From Polynucleobacter sp. (GTDB taxonomy: Bacteria; Pseudomonadota; Gammaproteobacteria; Burkholderiales; Burkholderiaceae): DNA of 40,808 bases. The stretch is from the NCBI GenBank assembly GCA_023254115.1, contig JALQYK010000038.1, forward strand, positions 1 through 40,808, given 5' to 3'. Shown here one piece after another: positions 16,501 to 26,408 of this stretch. The notes beneath the pieces were generated by a model. That model made no database searches. It worked only from the letters and a program-made list of their open reading frames with translations, and had not been told where the DNA came from. Made by a program: the position numbers and the translations under genes. Within the stretch, counting starts at the first letter, position 1. The number at the start of each line of letters is the position of its first letter.

Positions 16501-17159
16501 GACCACAAATATAGCGCAATCACACACAACCCGTGAATCTTGGCTTCAAGCTGCGGTGCATGCCCTTGAGCCGACTTTTTCAAAAGCAGGTTTTGCCATT
16601 CCCCCAGTGAAGGTGTCTTGTGGGTGGCCGGCATCCAGCAGTCCCAGAACAACTTTGGGCCAATGTTGGCCTAAAGAGCGTTCTGGGGATATGGTGAATG
16701 AGATATTTGTCTCCACCAAGATTGAAGATCCTGTTGATGTTTTGGATACATTGGTGCATGAGTTATGTCATGCAATTGATGATTGTCATAGTGGACATGG
16801 TCAAGACTTTAAGGAGATTGCTCAGTGCGTTGGTCTAGAGGGTCCTGCTAGAAGTGCGCATGCTAGCGAAGAATTAAAATCGTTTAATGATGGTGGCAGA
16901 GCGTTTGGGTCAGTATCCGCATAAGGCGATTGTTTTTCCGCCGCCACGTGCTAATAACACTCAACGAGCCAAGGCCAAATGTTCTCAGTGTGGTTATGAG
17001 GTCAGCTTACTAAAAAAATGGGCAACGATGGGAGCCCCCATTTGCCCTAAGGACAATATCCGTATGGAAGAGGTGGTAACGGACTTATTACAAGAAACTG
17101 CTGAAGAAGAAAAAGCCAGAAAAGATAAGGAAAAAGAAATAAAAAGGGCTGTTTCATAA
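16499..17159 (+). pseudogene. SprT-like zinc metallopeptidase, +1 frameshift
   Basis: Two frames (16499-16924 and 16887-17159) together make one SprT-like protein. First part: VKVSCGWPAS, GQCW, and the zinc motif HELCH in VDTLVHELCHAIDDC-like context (VLDTLVHELCHAIDDCHSGH), with GHGQDFKEIAQCVGL. Second part: AERLGQYPHKA, then a zinc ribbon CSQCGYEVSLLKKW...APICPKDNIRM. Removing one A from the AAAA at 16876-16879 joins them as EELNRLMMVAERLGQYPH, a continuous 219-residue protein that matches the family layout. Either a recent frameshift, a homopolymer reading error, or slippage. As it stands the first product lacks the ribbon. Confidence 0.8.
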
Positions 17160-17167
17160 AACAGCCC
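17141..17167 (-). terminator. Terminator of the mfd-serB-gloA transcript
   Basis: Perfect 9-bp stem GGGCTGTTT (17146-17154) / AAACAGCCC (17159-17167), 4-nt loop, followed on the minus strand by TTTTTATTT. The stop codon of the SprT-like gene is inside the hairpin. Confidence 0.75.
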
Positions 17168-17198
17168 CTAGAAATAGTAATTTCTTGCTAGTTATTTT

Positions 17199-17585
17199 TT
17201 ATTTCTGAATCAATTCAATTTTGTAACCATCGGGATCTTGTACAAAAGCAATCAGAGTATTGCCTCCCTGAACAGGGCCCGGTTCACGCGTGATTGTTCC
17301 GCCAGCAACTCTAATATCTTCACAAGTTTTGTAAAGGTCTTTAACACCCAAAGCTATATGGCCATATGCTGTGCCTAATTCGTAGGCATCAACGCCGTGG
17401 TTATAAGTTAGTTCGATTTCAGCTTGGTTAGAGATATTGCCTTGTTCATAGCCAACAAATGCCAAAGAGTATTTTTGTTCTCGGCGTTCAGTTCGTCTGA
17501 GTAGATTCATCCCCATTACCTTGGTATAAAACTCAATAGATCGATCTAAATTACCAACTCTTAGCATCGTGTGAAGTAATTGCAT
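17199..17585 (-). CDS. gloA: Lactoylglutathione lyase (glyoxalase I)
   Basis: Isomerises the methylglyoxal-glutathione hemithioacetal to S-lactoylglutathione. Start ATG 17585 behind GAGGGAT; the TTG at 17597 overlaps that site. 128 residues: [20 protein letters not shown] (metal His5), [20 protein letters not shown] (metal Glu), [11 protein letters not shown] (metal His), and the C-terminal [14 protein letters not shown] (metal Glu). All four metal ligands are present. Follows serB on the minus strand with a 16-bp gap. Confidence 0.95.
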   Translation of the reverse strand: MQLLHTMLRVGNLDRSIEFYTKVMGMNLLRRTERREQKYSLAFVGYEQGNISNQAEIELTYNHGVDAYELGTAYGHIALGVKDLYKTCEDIRVAGGTITREPGPVQGGNTLIAFVQDPDGYKIELIQK

Positions 17586-17601
17586 CTTATCCCTCAATTT
17601 T

Positions 17602-18450
17602 TTATAAAAGATCTAACCAGGCATCTAAGCCTACATGGTCAAAAGCCATATCAGCTTTCTCTTTGACGATTGGCTTAGCTCTGTAACCAATCGATAGGCC
17701 GGCGCCATGCATCATCGGCAAATCATTTGAGCCGTCACCCATGGTGACTGCAGCATGTTTATTGGTATTCAAAGCTAGGCAGCGAGCCTCGACATAGGCT
17801 GCTTTAGCAGCGCCATCTACGATGTTGCCAAGTACTTTGCCTGTTAGTTGACCATTAATGATTTCTAGTTGGTTGGCATGTGTTTCAGATAAACCAAGTT
17901 CAGCTTGAAGTTTCTGTGTGAAGAATGTGAAGCCGCCTGATACCAATAGGGTATGAATTCCCTTTTGATGAGCGCCTGCAATCAATTCTCTTGCCCCCAA
18001 GTTAAGGCGCAAACGTTCTTTAAATACACCTTCTAAAGCATCTGCAGGGACGCCCTCTAGTAAAGCAACACGGCGGCGTAGACTTTCACTAAAGTCTTTA
18101 ATTTCTCCACGCATCGCTGCCTCTGTTATTTCTGAAACTTCTCTCTTTTTACCAACGGCATCGGCAATTTCATCAATACACTCAATATTAATGAGTGTTG
18201 AATCCATATCCATGGCTAATACTCTGATATTGCCGGGAATAAAATGCTTAGGCAAGAAACCAATATCTGTCTGATGTAGTACCCCCAGATTTCTTAGGTG
18301 GCTTCTTTGTTCAAGATTAAGTATTTCATGTAGTTCTAAAACAATCGTTTTATTTGTTTTAATCGATTGAGACTTAACAGGATGAGATTTTTCAATCTCT
18401 TTAATAACTTGTTCTTGAATAGACGTTGTGTGAAATAGTGCAATATGCAT
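17602..18450 (-). CDS. serB: Phosphoserine phosphatase
   Basis: Last step of serine synthesis, HAD superfamily. Start ATG 18450, 2 nt after the mfd stop. Nucleophile Asp81 and acid Asp83 in [19 protein letters not shown]; motif [14 protein letters not shown]; Lys in the KAAYVEARC region; motif [16 protein letters not shown]. The N-terminal 75 residues form the divergent regulatory part seen in SerB. 282 residues. The tight spacing with mfd indicates one transcript. Confidence 0.96.
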   Translation of the reverse strand: MHIALFHTTSIQEQVIKEIEKSHPVKSQSIKTNKTIVLELHEILNLEQRSHLRNLGVLHQTDIGFLPKHFIPGNIRVLAMDMDSTLINIECIDEIADAVGKKREVSEITEAAMRGEIKDFSESLRRRVALLEGVPADALEGVFKERLRLNLGARELIAGAHQKGIHTLLVSGGFTFFTQKLQAELGLSETHANQLEIINGQLTGKVLGNIVDGAAKAAYVEARCLALNTNKHAAVTMGDGSNDLPMMHGAGLSIGYRAKPIVKEKADMAFDHVGLDAWLDLL

Positions 18451-18452
18451 AA

Positions 18453-21400
18453 TCAAGTTCTCGAAGTTTCTTCTTTAACGACAGTATCGCCTAAATGCTT
18501 CATGAGTTGTCTAATTGCTTCTAGGCGTTGAGCCAACGTCATAAATGCTTCTTTATCAGCGGGCAATATTTTTAATTTATCTTGACCATTAAGTTGAATA
18601 CGCTTGTTGGTCTGAACTAATTGAATAATCTTGATTGGATCAATCGGTGGATTAGGGATAAATTGAATTGTAATTTGTACTGGATTGGCATCAATCTTTT
18701 TAATACCCAAGCGAGACATGTTCAAACGCAAGCGATGTGTTTCAAAAAGCGATTGAGCTTGCTCTGGAAGTTCTCCAAACCGGTCAACCAATTCTTCTCG
18801 AATTTCTATTAATTTTTCATGTGTCTCAACGCTGGATAGGCGCTTGTATAGTGATAGGCGCTCATGTACATCCGGACAGTAGTCATTGGTTAATAAGGCA
18901 GGAACGCCTAAGCTAATATCTGTGATGATTTCCATTGGCGCCATTAAGTCTGGTTCTTTGCCACTCTTGAGAGATTTAACTGCTTTATTGAGCATCTCTG
19001 TGTAGAGTTGGAAACCAATTTCAGAAATATCGCCAGATTGCTTGTCACCCAGAACTTCGCCAGCACCGCGTATCTCAAGGTCGTGCATAGCTAAATAGAA
19101 TCCTGAGCCTAATTCTTCCATTGCTTGGATGGCATCTAACCGTAGCTTGGCTTGTTTAGTAAGAGCTTCTGGATCGGGCACAGTCAGATAAGCATAGGCT
19201 TGGTGGTGTGAACGTCCTACGCGACCACGTAATTGATGTAACTGAGCCAAGCCAAACTTATCCGCTCTGTGCATGATGATGGTGTTGGCCGTTGGAACGT
19301 CAATACCAGTTTCAATAATTGTGGTGCACAGCAATATGTTGGCGCGTTGTGTGACAAAGTCACGCATCACTCGTTCAAGATCGCGCTCATGCATTTGGCC
19401 ATGAGCCACCACGATGCGTGCCTCAGGAAGTAGTTTTTCTAGGGATTGTTTGCGATTCTCAATCGTATCGACTTCATTGTGTAAGAAATACACCTGCCCA
19501 CCACGTTTGATTTCGCGTAAAACTGCCTCACGAATAATTCCGTCACTTTCTCGGCGTACAAACGTTTTAATCGCTAGTCGTTTTTGTGGGGCAGTGGCAA
19601 TTACTGAGAAGTCTCTCAATCCCTCCAATGCCATCCCCAGGGTTCTAGGGATGGGGGTGGCGGTGAGGGTCAGAACATCTACTTCAGCTCTCAGCGACTT
19701 CAGGGCTTCTTTTTGACGCACCCCAAAGCGATGCTCCTCGTCAATGATGACCAAGCCTAAGCGGGGGAACTTCACATCAGCTGAGAATAATTTATGCGTG
19801 CCAATCACAATGTCTGCTTCACCCTTTGCCATAGCGTCAAGGGCAGCATTGATTTCTTTGGTGGTTTTGAAGCGTGATAACTCAACAATTTTCACTGGCC
19901 AATCTGCAAAGCGATCTTTCCACGTTTCAGCGTGCTGCTCGGCGAGTAGTGTGGTTGGTGCCATGATGGCTACTTGTTTGCCACCCATTACTGCTAAAAA
20001 GCTAGCACGTAGTGCAACCTCTGTTTTGCCAAAGCCAACATCACCGCACACCAAACGATCCATTGGTTTACCGCTGGTCATGTCTTGTATTACTGCAGCA
20101 ATCGCAGCAGCTTGGTCGGCTGTTTCTTCGAAACCAAAACTTTCAGCAAAGGCCTCATAGTCGTGAGCAGAAAATTCAAAGGCGTGGCCTTTGCGCAGAG
20201 CTCTAGCAGCGTATAAGTTAAGTAGCTCTGCAGCTGTATCGCGTATTTGTTGAGCCGCTTTGCGTTTAGCTTTTTCCCATTGACCAGAGCCAAGTTGATG
20301 AAGTGGCGCTGTCTCTGGGTCTGCTCCAGCGTAGCGAGAAATTAATTGCAGTTGTTGAACTGGTACATACAAAGTTGCTGCGTTGGCATAGAGTAGGTGT
20401 AAGAACTCTTCTTCGCCATTACCAACATCCAATAGGATCAAGCCCTGATAGCGACCAATACCATGTTCTGCATGGACAACAGGATCACCGACTTTTAGTT
20501 CTGATAAATCTTTGACTAGCGTGTCAACGTTACTAGCTTCTTTGTCTTTGCCTTTGCGACGTGTTCTAGCGCTGGCAGCAAAGAGTTCTGATTCAGTAAT
20601 AACAATTAATTTGGCATGCTGTGAAACAAAACCATCGTGAATATCACTGTGAGTGATGCCTAGTTTTGCATCTCCGACTAAAAACTCGATCAAGCTATCA
20701 GTTTGGTGCGCTTTAAGTTGGTTTTCTTCTAGAAGTTGACGAATGGTCTCGCGGCGTCCTGCGCTGTCGGCGCTAATGATGATGCGCGAATTGGTGTTGT
20801 TAACGAGGTATTTGAGCTTGCTAATTGGATCAGCATCTTTGCGGTTAACTGAGACATCCGGTAACTGAAAAAATGTTGGTTCGTCATTAGTGCTATTTTT
20901 ATCTAGAACAAGACGTGGATGATTTTTAAGAAGTGCAAATAACTCATCATTCTGTAGATAAAGTTGCTTCGGATCTAAAACTGGCCTAGATGAGTCATGG
21001 CTTAAAAAGTTATAGCGTTGTTGTGTATCTTGCCAAAAGCCTTTGATATTTGCTTCAAGCTCACCATGAATGCCTAACCAAACTGGACCTTTTGCCATCG
21101 GCAAATAATCAAAAAAAGTAGCACTCGTCTCAAAGAAAAGCGGAAGGTAAGATTCAATGCCAGCGCTTGGAATGCCAAGACCAATATCTTTATAGATACT
21201 GCAGCGACTTGGGTCACCATCGAAGACCTCCCGCCATCGTCCACGAAATGCCGTGCGTGATTCCTCATCCATGGGAAACTCGTGGCCAGGTAATAGTCGT
21301 ACTTCTTTGACTGGGAACAAGCTTCTTTGACTATCTGGATCGAATGATCTAATTTGATCAATCTCATCGCCAAATAAATCTATGCGATAAGGTAGCGCGG

Positions 21401-21977
21401 AGCCCATCGGGAATAAATCAATCAGACCGCCTCGCAAACTGTATTCGCCTGGACGAACAACGGCGCTAACTGGGTCATAGCCTGCTTGTTGGAGTTGCAG
21501 GCGCAATGCCATCTCATCTAGCTTGTCACCTTTTTTGAAGAAAAAAGTATGTGCCGCTAAAAAACTAGGTGGGCCTAATTTTTGTAATGCTGTGGTCACT
21601 GGCATCAAGACAATATCGCAAGAACCAGTAAGTAATTCATGCAAGGTTGCTAGACGCTCGGATACTAAATCTTGATGAGGTGAAAAGGCGTCATACGGCA
21701 GTATTTCCCAATCTGGCAGCAAACGGACGGATAGTTGTGGTGCAAATACGGGAATTTCTTCTTGTAACCTGGCAGCATCTAGTGCGTTGGCGCAAATGAT
21801 GACCATCACAGAGAAAGATTGACGGTGCTCTAAAGCTTGTTGAGCAATCACCGCTGCATCTGCAGAGCCAATTAAATTATTGATGGTAAAGCGCTGCCCG
21901 TCCCGCGGTCCGGGTAGGGGGGGTGACCAAGTCACGCAACTGGATTTGGCTAAAGAATCAGCCGATAACTTCTGCAT
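18453..21977 (-). CDS. mfd: Transcription-repair coupling factor
   Basis: Displaces stalled RNA polymerase and recruits UvrA. 1174 residues. N-terminal UvrB-like region (PDWEILPYDAFSPHQDLVSE, RPGEYSLRGGLIDLFP), an RNA-polymerase-interacting domain (VGDPVVHAEHGIGRYQGLIL, YVPVQQLQLISRY), helicase domain with Walker A GDVGFGKTEVALR at about 643-655, the DEEH box IIDEEHRFGVRQ at about 744, LTLTATPIPRTL, and QLRGRVGRS, then the C-terminal TRCF domain with ISLGVPALL. Complete. Divergent from ispD with 25 bp between starts, so the two promoters must overlap. Confidence 0.98.
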   Translation of the reverse strand: MQKLSADSLAKSSCVTWSPPLPGPRDGQRFTINNLIGSADAAVIAQQALEHRQSFSVMVIICANALDAARLQEEIPVFAPQLSVRLLPDWEILPYDAFSPHQDLVSERLATLHELLTGSCDIVLMPVTTALQKLGPPSFLAAHTFFFKKGDKLDEMALRLQLQQAGYDPVSAVVRPGEYSLRGGLIDLFPMGSALPYRIDLFGDEIDQIRSFDPDSQRSLFPVKEVRLLPGHEFPMDEESRTAFRGRWREVFDGDPSRCSIYKDIGLGIPSAGIESYLPLFFETSATFFDYLPMAKGPVWLGIHGELEANIKGFWQDTQQRYNFLSHDSSRPVLDPKQLYLQNDELFALLKNHPRLVLDKNSTNDEPTFFQLPDVSVNRKDADPISKLKYLVNNTNSRIIISADSAGRRETIRQLLEENQLKAHQTDSLIEFLVGDAKLGITHSDIHDGFVSQHAKLIVITESELFAASARTRRKGKDKEASNVDTLVKDLSELKVGDPVVHAEHGIGRYQGLILLDVGNGEEEFLHLLYANAATLYVPVQQLQLISRYAGADPETAPLHQLGSGQWEKAKRKAAQQIRDTAAELLNLYAARALRKGHAFEFSAHDYEAFAESFGFEETADQAAAIAAVIQDMTSGKPMDRLVCGDVGFGKTEVALRASFLAVMGGKQVAIMAPTTLLAEQHAETWKDRFADWPVKIVELSRFKTTKEINAALDAMAKGEADIVIGTHKLFSADVKFPRLGLVIIDEEHRFGVRQKEALKSLRAEVDVLTLTATPIPRTLGMALEGLRDFSVIATAPQKRLAIKTFVRRESDGIIREAVLREIKRGGQVYFLHNEVDTIENRKQSLEKLLPEARIVVAHGQMHERDLERVMRDFVTQRANILLCTTIIETGIDVPTANTIIMHRADKFGLAQLHQLRGRVGRSHHQAYAYLTVPDPEALTKQAKLRLDAIQAMEELGSGFYLAMHDLEIRGAGEVLGDKQSGDISEIGFQLYTEMLNKAVKSLKSGKEPDLMAPMEIITDISLGVPALLTNDYCPDVHERLSLYKRLSSVETHEKLIEIREELVDRFGELPEQAQSLFETHRLRLNMSRLGIKKIDANPVQITIQFIPNPPIDPIKIIQLVQTNKRIQLNGQDKLKILPADKEAFMTLAQRLEAIRQLMKHLGDTVVKEETSRT

Positions 21978-22002
21978 AAGCTAGACATTATAGAATTGGG
22001 GT

Positions 22003-22746
22003 ATGAATTCAGCACAAACCACTCAAAAAAGTACTTCAGTACTGCATGTCTTGATGCCTTGCGCAGGTACTGGAAGCCGGATGGGCTTTCAGTCACCCAA
22101 GCAATTTGAGTCTTTGGCTGGTCGTCCAATGGCTTTGCATGCTCTGAATACTTTTTTATCTATGCCTGAAATCAAGACGATTTGGGTGGGGGTGTCTCCA
22201 GAGGCGCAAGAGTTGCCTACAGATAGTTGGCCCATTGATGCACGCTTTCATTTAAGTCCTACAGGTGGTGCCACACGTCAAGAAACAGTTTTAAACACAT
22301 TGCGTGCCATGTCTTCTGCTGGCGTTGGTGCCGATGATTGGGTGTTGGTGCACGATGCTGCTAGACCTGGTTTAACAGTTGATGCGGTTAAACGTTTGAT
22401 TCAAGCTGTTACTGAGCATGTGTATGTATCAGGGGGTATCTTGGCTATGCCCATGGCTGACACATTAAAAATGATTTCTCCACAAAATCCTGGGTGTATT
22501 GGTAAAACACTGCCACGCGATGGTTTATGGTTAGCGCAGACCCCGCAGATGTTCCGTGTTCAAGCATTGAGCGAAGCCTTAAGCGAGGCTATTCAGAATA
22601 AATTTGATGTGACGGATGAGGCGAGTGCCATGGAGAGAGCTGGTTGCGAACCTCTATTAGTGCCTGGTGAGTGGCGCAATTTAAAAGTGACATATCCGCA
22701 GGATTGGGCTTTAATGGATCAAATACTCAGCATGGGGAATAAGTGA
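22003..22746 (+). CDS. ispD: 2-C-methyl-D-erythritol 4-phosphate cytidylyltransferase
   Basis: Non-mevalonate isoprenoid pathway, makes CDP-ME from MEP and CTP. Nucleotide-binding loop [21 protein letters not shown] near the N-terminus (shown as AGTGSRMG and SPKQF), [38 protein letters not shown]. 247 residues, slightly long because of an N-terminal Ser/Thr extension ([12 protein letters not shown]) and a short insert in the middle ([10 protein letters not shown]). Followed by ispF with 1-nt overlap. Confidence 0.96.
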   Translation: MNSAQTTQKSTSVLHVLMPCAGTGSRMGFQSPKQFESLAGRPMALHALNTFLSMPEIKTIWVGVSPEAQELPTDSWPIDARFHLSPTGGATRQETVLNTLRAMSSAGVGADDWVLVHDAARPGLTVDAVKRLIQAVTEHVYVSGGILAMPMADTLKMISPQNPGCIGKTLPRDGLWLAQTPQMFRVQALSEALSEAIQNKFDVTDEASAMERAGCEPLLVPGEWRNLKVTYPQDWALMDQILSMGNK

Positions 22747-23231
22747 TGACGATAGCATCTTTCCGAATTGGCCAAGGCTACGATTTACATGCGTTAGTTC
22801 CCGGTAGAGATTTGATTTTAGGTGGCGTTAAGATTCCTTGCGATAAAGGTTTGTTGGGTCATTCGGATGCGGATGCCTTGCTTCATGCGATTACAGATGC
22901 CTTATTAGGTGCTGCGGCCTTAGGAGATATTGGTAGGCATTTTCCAGATACCGATGAGCGGTATAAAGGTGTTGATAGTCGTGTTCTTTTAAGGGCTACC
23001 TTGTCGCTGATACAAGCTGCTGGTTATCAGGTGGGTAATGTGGATGCCACGATCATTTGCCAAGCGCCTAAGATGGCTCCTCACATTCCTGAGATGGTGA
23101 ATAACATTGCGCATGATTTAGGCGTTGCCCCTAGTCATGTAAATGTCAAAGCAAAAACGAATGAGGGTTTGGGTCACCTAGGGCGAGGTGAGGGGGTTGC
23201 CGTACAAGCGATCGTACTTTTATCAAAATAA
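22746..23231 (+). CDS. ispF: 2-C-methyl-D-erythritol 2,4-cyclodiphosphate synthase
   Basis: Cyclises CDP-ME-2-phosphate. Start ATG 22746 (TGATG overlap with ispD); a GTG one codon earlier is possible. Metal ligands Asp and His in [13 protein letters not shown], plus [35 protein letters not shown], and [20 protein letters not shown] at the end. 161 residues, standard length. Together with ispD forms the usual pair; ends at a strong bidirectional terminator. Confidence 0.97.
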   Translation: MTIASFRIGQGYDLHALVPGRDLILGGVKIPCDKGLLGHSDADALLHAITDALLGAAALGDIGRHFPDTDERYKGVDSRVLLRATLSLIQAAGYQVGNVDATIICQAPKMAPHIPEMVNNIAHDLGVAPSHVNVKAKTNEGLGHLGRGEGVAVQAIVLLSK

Positions 23232-23250
23232 CTTATTGCTGTTAGCATAA

Positions 23251-23276
23251 AAAAACGCCTCAATAGAGGCGTTTTT
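23251..23276. terminator. Bidirectional terminator between ispF and FKBP gene
   Basis: AAAAACGCCTC (23251-23261), loop AATA, GAGGCGTTTTT (23266-23276): a perfect 11-bp stem with A-run on one side and T-run on the other, serving ispF (plus) and the FKBP gene (minus). Confidence 0.88.
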
Positions 23277-23293
23277 GCTATTGGCAGAAAGGT

Positions 23294-23641
23294 TTAAACG
23301 CCCAATAGTTCTACTTCAAATAGCAAAGTAGCATTTGGTGGAATTACGCCACCAGCACCGTAGGCACCATAGCCTAATTCAGCAGGAATCACCAAGCGAC
23401 GTGTGCCACCGATTTTCATACCTTGAACACCTTCGTCCCAACCTTTGATAACCATGCCGCCGCCCAATGGGAATTCAAAAGGGTCATTGCGGTCTTTGCT
23501 TGAGTCAAATTTTTTGCCAGCTTGACCATTTTCATAAAGCCAACCTGTGTAGTGCACAGACACGTATTGGCCTTTTTTAGCTTCTTCGCCGCTACCAACA
23601 ACGGTATCTTCGTATTGCAAACCTGATGGGGTTGTAATCAT
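23294..23641 (-). CDS. FKBP-type peptidyl-prolyl isomerase
   Basis: 115-residue single-domain FKBP with no signal peptide, so cytoplasmic. Canonical segments: [75 protein letters not shown], and [12 protein letters not shown]. All aromatic active-site positions are present. Overlaps the mscL stop by 4 nt, so it is coupled to mscL. Confidence 0.94.
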   Translation of the reverse strand: MITTPSGLQYEDTVVGSGEEAKKGQYVSVHYTGWLYENGQAGKKFDSSKDRNDPFEFPLGGGMVIKGWDEGVQGMKIGGTRRLVIPAELGYGAYGAGGVIPPNATLLFEVELLGV

Positions 23642-24084
23642 TTCAATTCCTTATTTTTTAAACTATCTCTAATTTCTCTTAACAACTGAATATCTTCAGG
23701 GGTTGGGGGAGGTACGTTGCTCGTTTCTGATTCGTCTTGTAGTTTAATGCGATTGATGATTTTGACCATCTGAAAGATGATGAAAGCCAACAAAACAAAA
23801 TTAAGTGTAATGGTTAAAAAACTACCATAAGCAAATAACGGAACGCCTGCCTTTTTGAGAGCATCTAATGTGAAGGGGACATTATCTGGGGCATGGCCTA
23901 AAACAATAAATAGGTTAGAAAAGTCTAATTTGCCACCAATCAGCCAAGCAATGATGGGCATGATCACGTCGCCCACTAATGAGTCGACGATTTTTGAAAA
24001 AGCGCCGCCGATGATGACGCCCACTGCCAGATCAATCACATTGCCTCTAATTGCAAAAGCACGGAATTCTTGAAGCATTTTCAT
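23638..24084 (-). CDS. mscL: Large-conductance mechanosensitive channel
   Basis: Inner-membrane pentameric channel that opens on hypo-osmotic shock. Start ATG 24084 with AAGGAAAC site. N-terminal helix [20 protein letters not shown] leading into TM1 ([20 protein letters not shown]), a periplasmic loop ([18 protein letters not shown]), TM2 ([20 protein letters not shown]), and a C-terminal cytoplasmic helix rich in Glu/Lys ([19 protein letters not shown]). 148 residues. Confidence 0.96.
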   Translation of the reverse strand: MKMLQEFRAFAIRGNVIDLAVGVIIGGAFSKIVDSLVGDVIMPIIAWLIGGKLDFSNLFIVLGHAPDNVPFTLDALKKAGVPLFAYGSFLTITLNFVLLAFIIFQMVKIINRIKLQDESETSNVPPPTPEDIQLLREIRDSLKNKELK

Positions 24085-24393
24085 GAAAGTTTCCTTAAAG
24101 CTATTTTTCTCGAACCATAGTTTATAGGCATCGTTAGCCCCCCACTGCAGGGCTCTTTATCTTTGGCTAATTTTAAGAAATTGCATTTTTAGACAATTAA
24201 TCGACTTAATAGGGGTTCATGATGAAGACTAAGTCTTTGTTTTCTCGTGCTTTAAGCAGTTTTTGAGGAGCTAAATTACTTGTCATCATGTAGAATAGTG
24301 AGCTTTTGTATTGTTGTACCAAGGGCGGGGATTAGGGGCTTTGATTGAAGTCTTGATTCACCACCATTTTTTTAGCTTAAACGGGATACCAGC
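24085..24393. other. 309-bp intergenic region between mscL and tig
   Basis: Holds the divergent promoters of mscL and tig, but no strong consensus pair stands out. Visible: a small hairpin AGCCC...GGGCT near 24138-24157, a TAGAAT that could be a -10 box near 24292, and purine-rich GGGCGGGGATTAGGGG near 24325. A 15-codon frame starting at ATG 24220-24222 (KTKSLFSRALSSF) is too short to support. The tig ATG has a GGGATACC ribosome site. Confidence 0.3.
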
Positions 24394-25725
24394 ATGTCTG
24401 TAACGATTGAAAACCTCGGCAATTTAGACCGTAAAATTACTCTAAGCTTTCCAAAAGCTGATACTGACAAAGCACGCGCTGCGCGCTTACAAAAATTATC
24501 TAAGACAGTCAAAATGGCTGGCTTCCGTCCAGGTAAGGTTCCCATGAAAATGGTTGAAGCCCAGTACGGTATGCAAGTTGATTTCGAAGTTCAGTTTGAT
24601 CACGCATCTAACTTGTTTTATGAAATCAGCAAAAAAGAATCATTAAAGATTGCTGGTCAACCACGTCTTGAGCCAAAGAGCGATATGACTGCTGATCCAG
24701 TAGTTTATGACGCAACATTTGAAGTTTTCCCAGAAGTGACTATCGGTGACTTATCTAAAGTTGAAATTACTCGCAACACCACAGATGTGAATGATGCGGA
24801 AATTGATAAGACTCTAGAGATTTTGCGTAAACAACGTGTTCACTACCATGTGCGTGGTGAAGAGGGTGCGCATGGCAATGGCGGTGCTAATACGGCTGCT
24901 CAGACTGGTGACCAAGTTACCGTTGATTTTGTAGGCAAGATTGATGGCGTTGAATTTGCGGGTGGTAAGGCAGATAACTTCTCATTCGTATTGGGTGAAG
25001 GTCGCATGTTGCCTGAGTTTGAAGCTGCAGCATTGGGCTTGAAAGCTGGCGAGTCAAAGACTTTCCCATTGGCTTTCCCTGCTGACTATCACGGTAAAGA
25101 TGTGGCTGGTAAAACAGCTGACTTTACGATCACGATGAATAAAGTTGAATGGCCTCATTTACCAGAAGTTAATGATGATTTTGCTAAATCATTGGGTGTT
25201 GCTGAAGGTGTAGCCAAGATGCGTGAAGAGATTCGCACTAATTTGACTCGTGAGGTAACACGTCGCACACAAACATTGCTAAAGAGCCAAGTTATGGAAT
25301 CTTTAACAAAGGTATGTGAAATGGCCGTACCAAAAGGTTTGGTTGCTCAAGAACAAGAGCGCTTGATTGCTAATGCGCGTCAAGACTTGGCTGCTCGCGG
25401 TGTGCCCAATGCCAAAGATGCTCCAATTCCTGCTGAGTTGTTCACTGCTCAAGCTGAGCAACGTGTGAAATTAGGTTTGATTTTGAATGAGTTGGTCAAA
25501 CAACAAAATTTAGAAGCCAAGCCAGAGCAAATCAAGGCGGAGATTGAAGAACAGTCGGCCAGCTACGAAGATCCAAAAGAAGTGATGCGCTGGTATTACA
25601 GCGATCCTAAGCGTTTGGCTGATGTTGAAGCCTTGGTTCTTGAAAATAATGTTGTTGCATATGTGACAGGTCTAGCCAAAGTAACAGAAAAAGCAGTAAG
25701 CTTTGAAGAACTAAGCAAGATGTAA
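24394..25725 (+). CDS. tig: Trigger factor chaperone
   Basis: Ribosome-bound chaperone and prolyl isomerase. N-terminal ribosome-binding domain with the signature [18 protein letters not shown] (residues about 41-58), FKBP-like domain ([40 protein letters not shown]) and a long helical C-terminal domain ([40 protein letters not shown]). 443 residues. A Gly/Asn/Ala-rich insert before the isomerase domain ([14 protein letters not shown]) is longer than in E. coli. Heads the tig-clpP-clpX cluster. Confidence 0.97.
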   Translation: MSVTIENLGNLDRKITLSFPKADTDKARAARLQKLSKTVKMAGFRPGKVPMKMVEAQYGMQVDFEVQFDHASNLFYEISKKESLKIAGQPRLEPKSDMTADPVVYDATFEVFPEVTIGDLSKVEITRNTTDVNDAEIDKTLEILRKQRVHYHVRGEEGAHGNGGANTAAQTGDQVTVDFVGKIDGVEFAGGKADNFSFVLGEGRMLPEFEAAALGLKAGESKTFPLAFPADYHGKDVAGKTADFTITMNKVEWPHLPEVNDDFAKSLGVAEGVAKMREEIRTNLTREVTRRTQTLLKSQVMESLTKVCEMAVPKGLVAQEQERLIANARQDLAARGVPNAKDAPIPAELFTAQAEQRVKLGLILNELVKQQNLEAKPEQIKAEIEEQSASYEDPKEVMRWYYSDPKRLADVEALVLENNVVAYVTGLAKVTEKAVSFEELSKM

Positions 25726-25759
25726 TCAAGCTGACTGATACCCTGGAGACCATAACAAT

Positions 25760-26380
25760 ATGAGCAACATTAATAACAGCGCACTCGAAACCCAAGCCTT
25801 GGGACTCGTTCCAATGGTGGTTGAGACTTCTGGTCGTGGTGAGCGTGCGTATGACATTTACTCTCGCTTATTAAAAGAACGTGTTGTGTTCTTGGTAGGT
25901 GAGGTAAATGACCAAACAGCTAATTTGGTGATTGCTCAATTGCTTTTCTTGGAAAGTGAAAATCCTGAAAAAGACATTTCGTTGTATATCAACTCTCCAG
26001 GTGGCTCGGTATCTGCTGGTTTAGCAATTTATGACACGATGCAATTTATTAAGCCAGATGTGAGTACCTTATGTATGGGTATGGCTGCTAGCATGGGCGC
26101 ATTTTTATTGGCAGCTGGTACAAAGGGTAAGCGTTTTTCTTTACCGAACTCACGCGTGATGATTCATCAACCTTTGGGTGGTGCACGTGGTCAAGCCTCT
26201 GATATTGAAATTCAGGCACGTGAGATTTTGTACTTGCGTGAGCGTTTGAATAAAGTGCTTTCAGACCGCACTGGTCAAACCATTGAAACAATTGCTAAAG
26301 ACACAGATCGCGATAACTTTATGTCTGCAGACCAGGCAAAAGAATATGGCTTGATCGATCAAGTGATTGAAAAGCGCTAG
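25760..26380 (+). CDS. clpP: ATP-dependent Clp protease proteolytic subunit
   Basis: Serine peptidase tetradecamer working with ClpX/ClpA. Catalytic Ser111 ([16 protein letters not shown]), His136 ([10 protein letters not shown]) and Asp185 ([10 protein letters not shown]) are at the same positions as in E. coli. A propeptide of about 14 residues is likely ([19 protein letters not shown]). GGAG ribosome site, 34 bp after tig, so part of the same cluster. Confidence 0.98.
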   Translation: MSNINNSALETQALGLVPMVVETSGRGERAYDIYSRLLKERVVFLVGEVNDQTANLVIAQLLFLESENPEKDISLYINSPGGSVSAGLAIYDTMQFIKPDVSTLCMGMAASMGAFLLAAGTKGKRFSLPNSRVMIHQPLGGARGQASDIEIQAREILYLRERLNKVLSDRTGQTIETIAKDTDRDNFMSADQAKEYGLIDQVIEKR

Positions 26381-26408
26381 TACTTAACTTTCATCCATAG
26401 ACATAATT

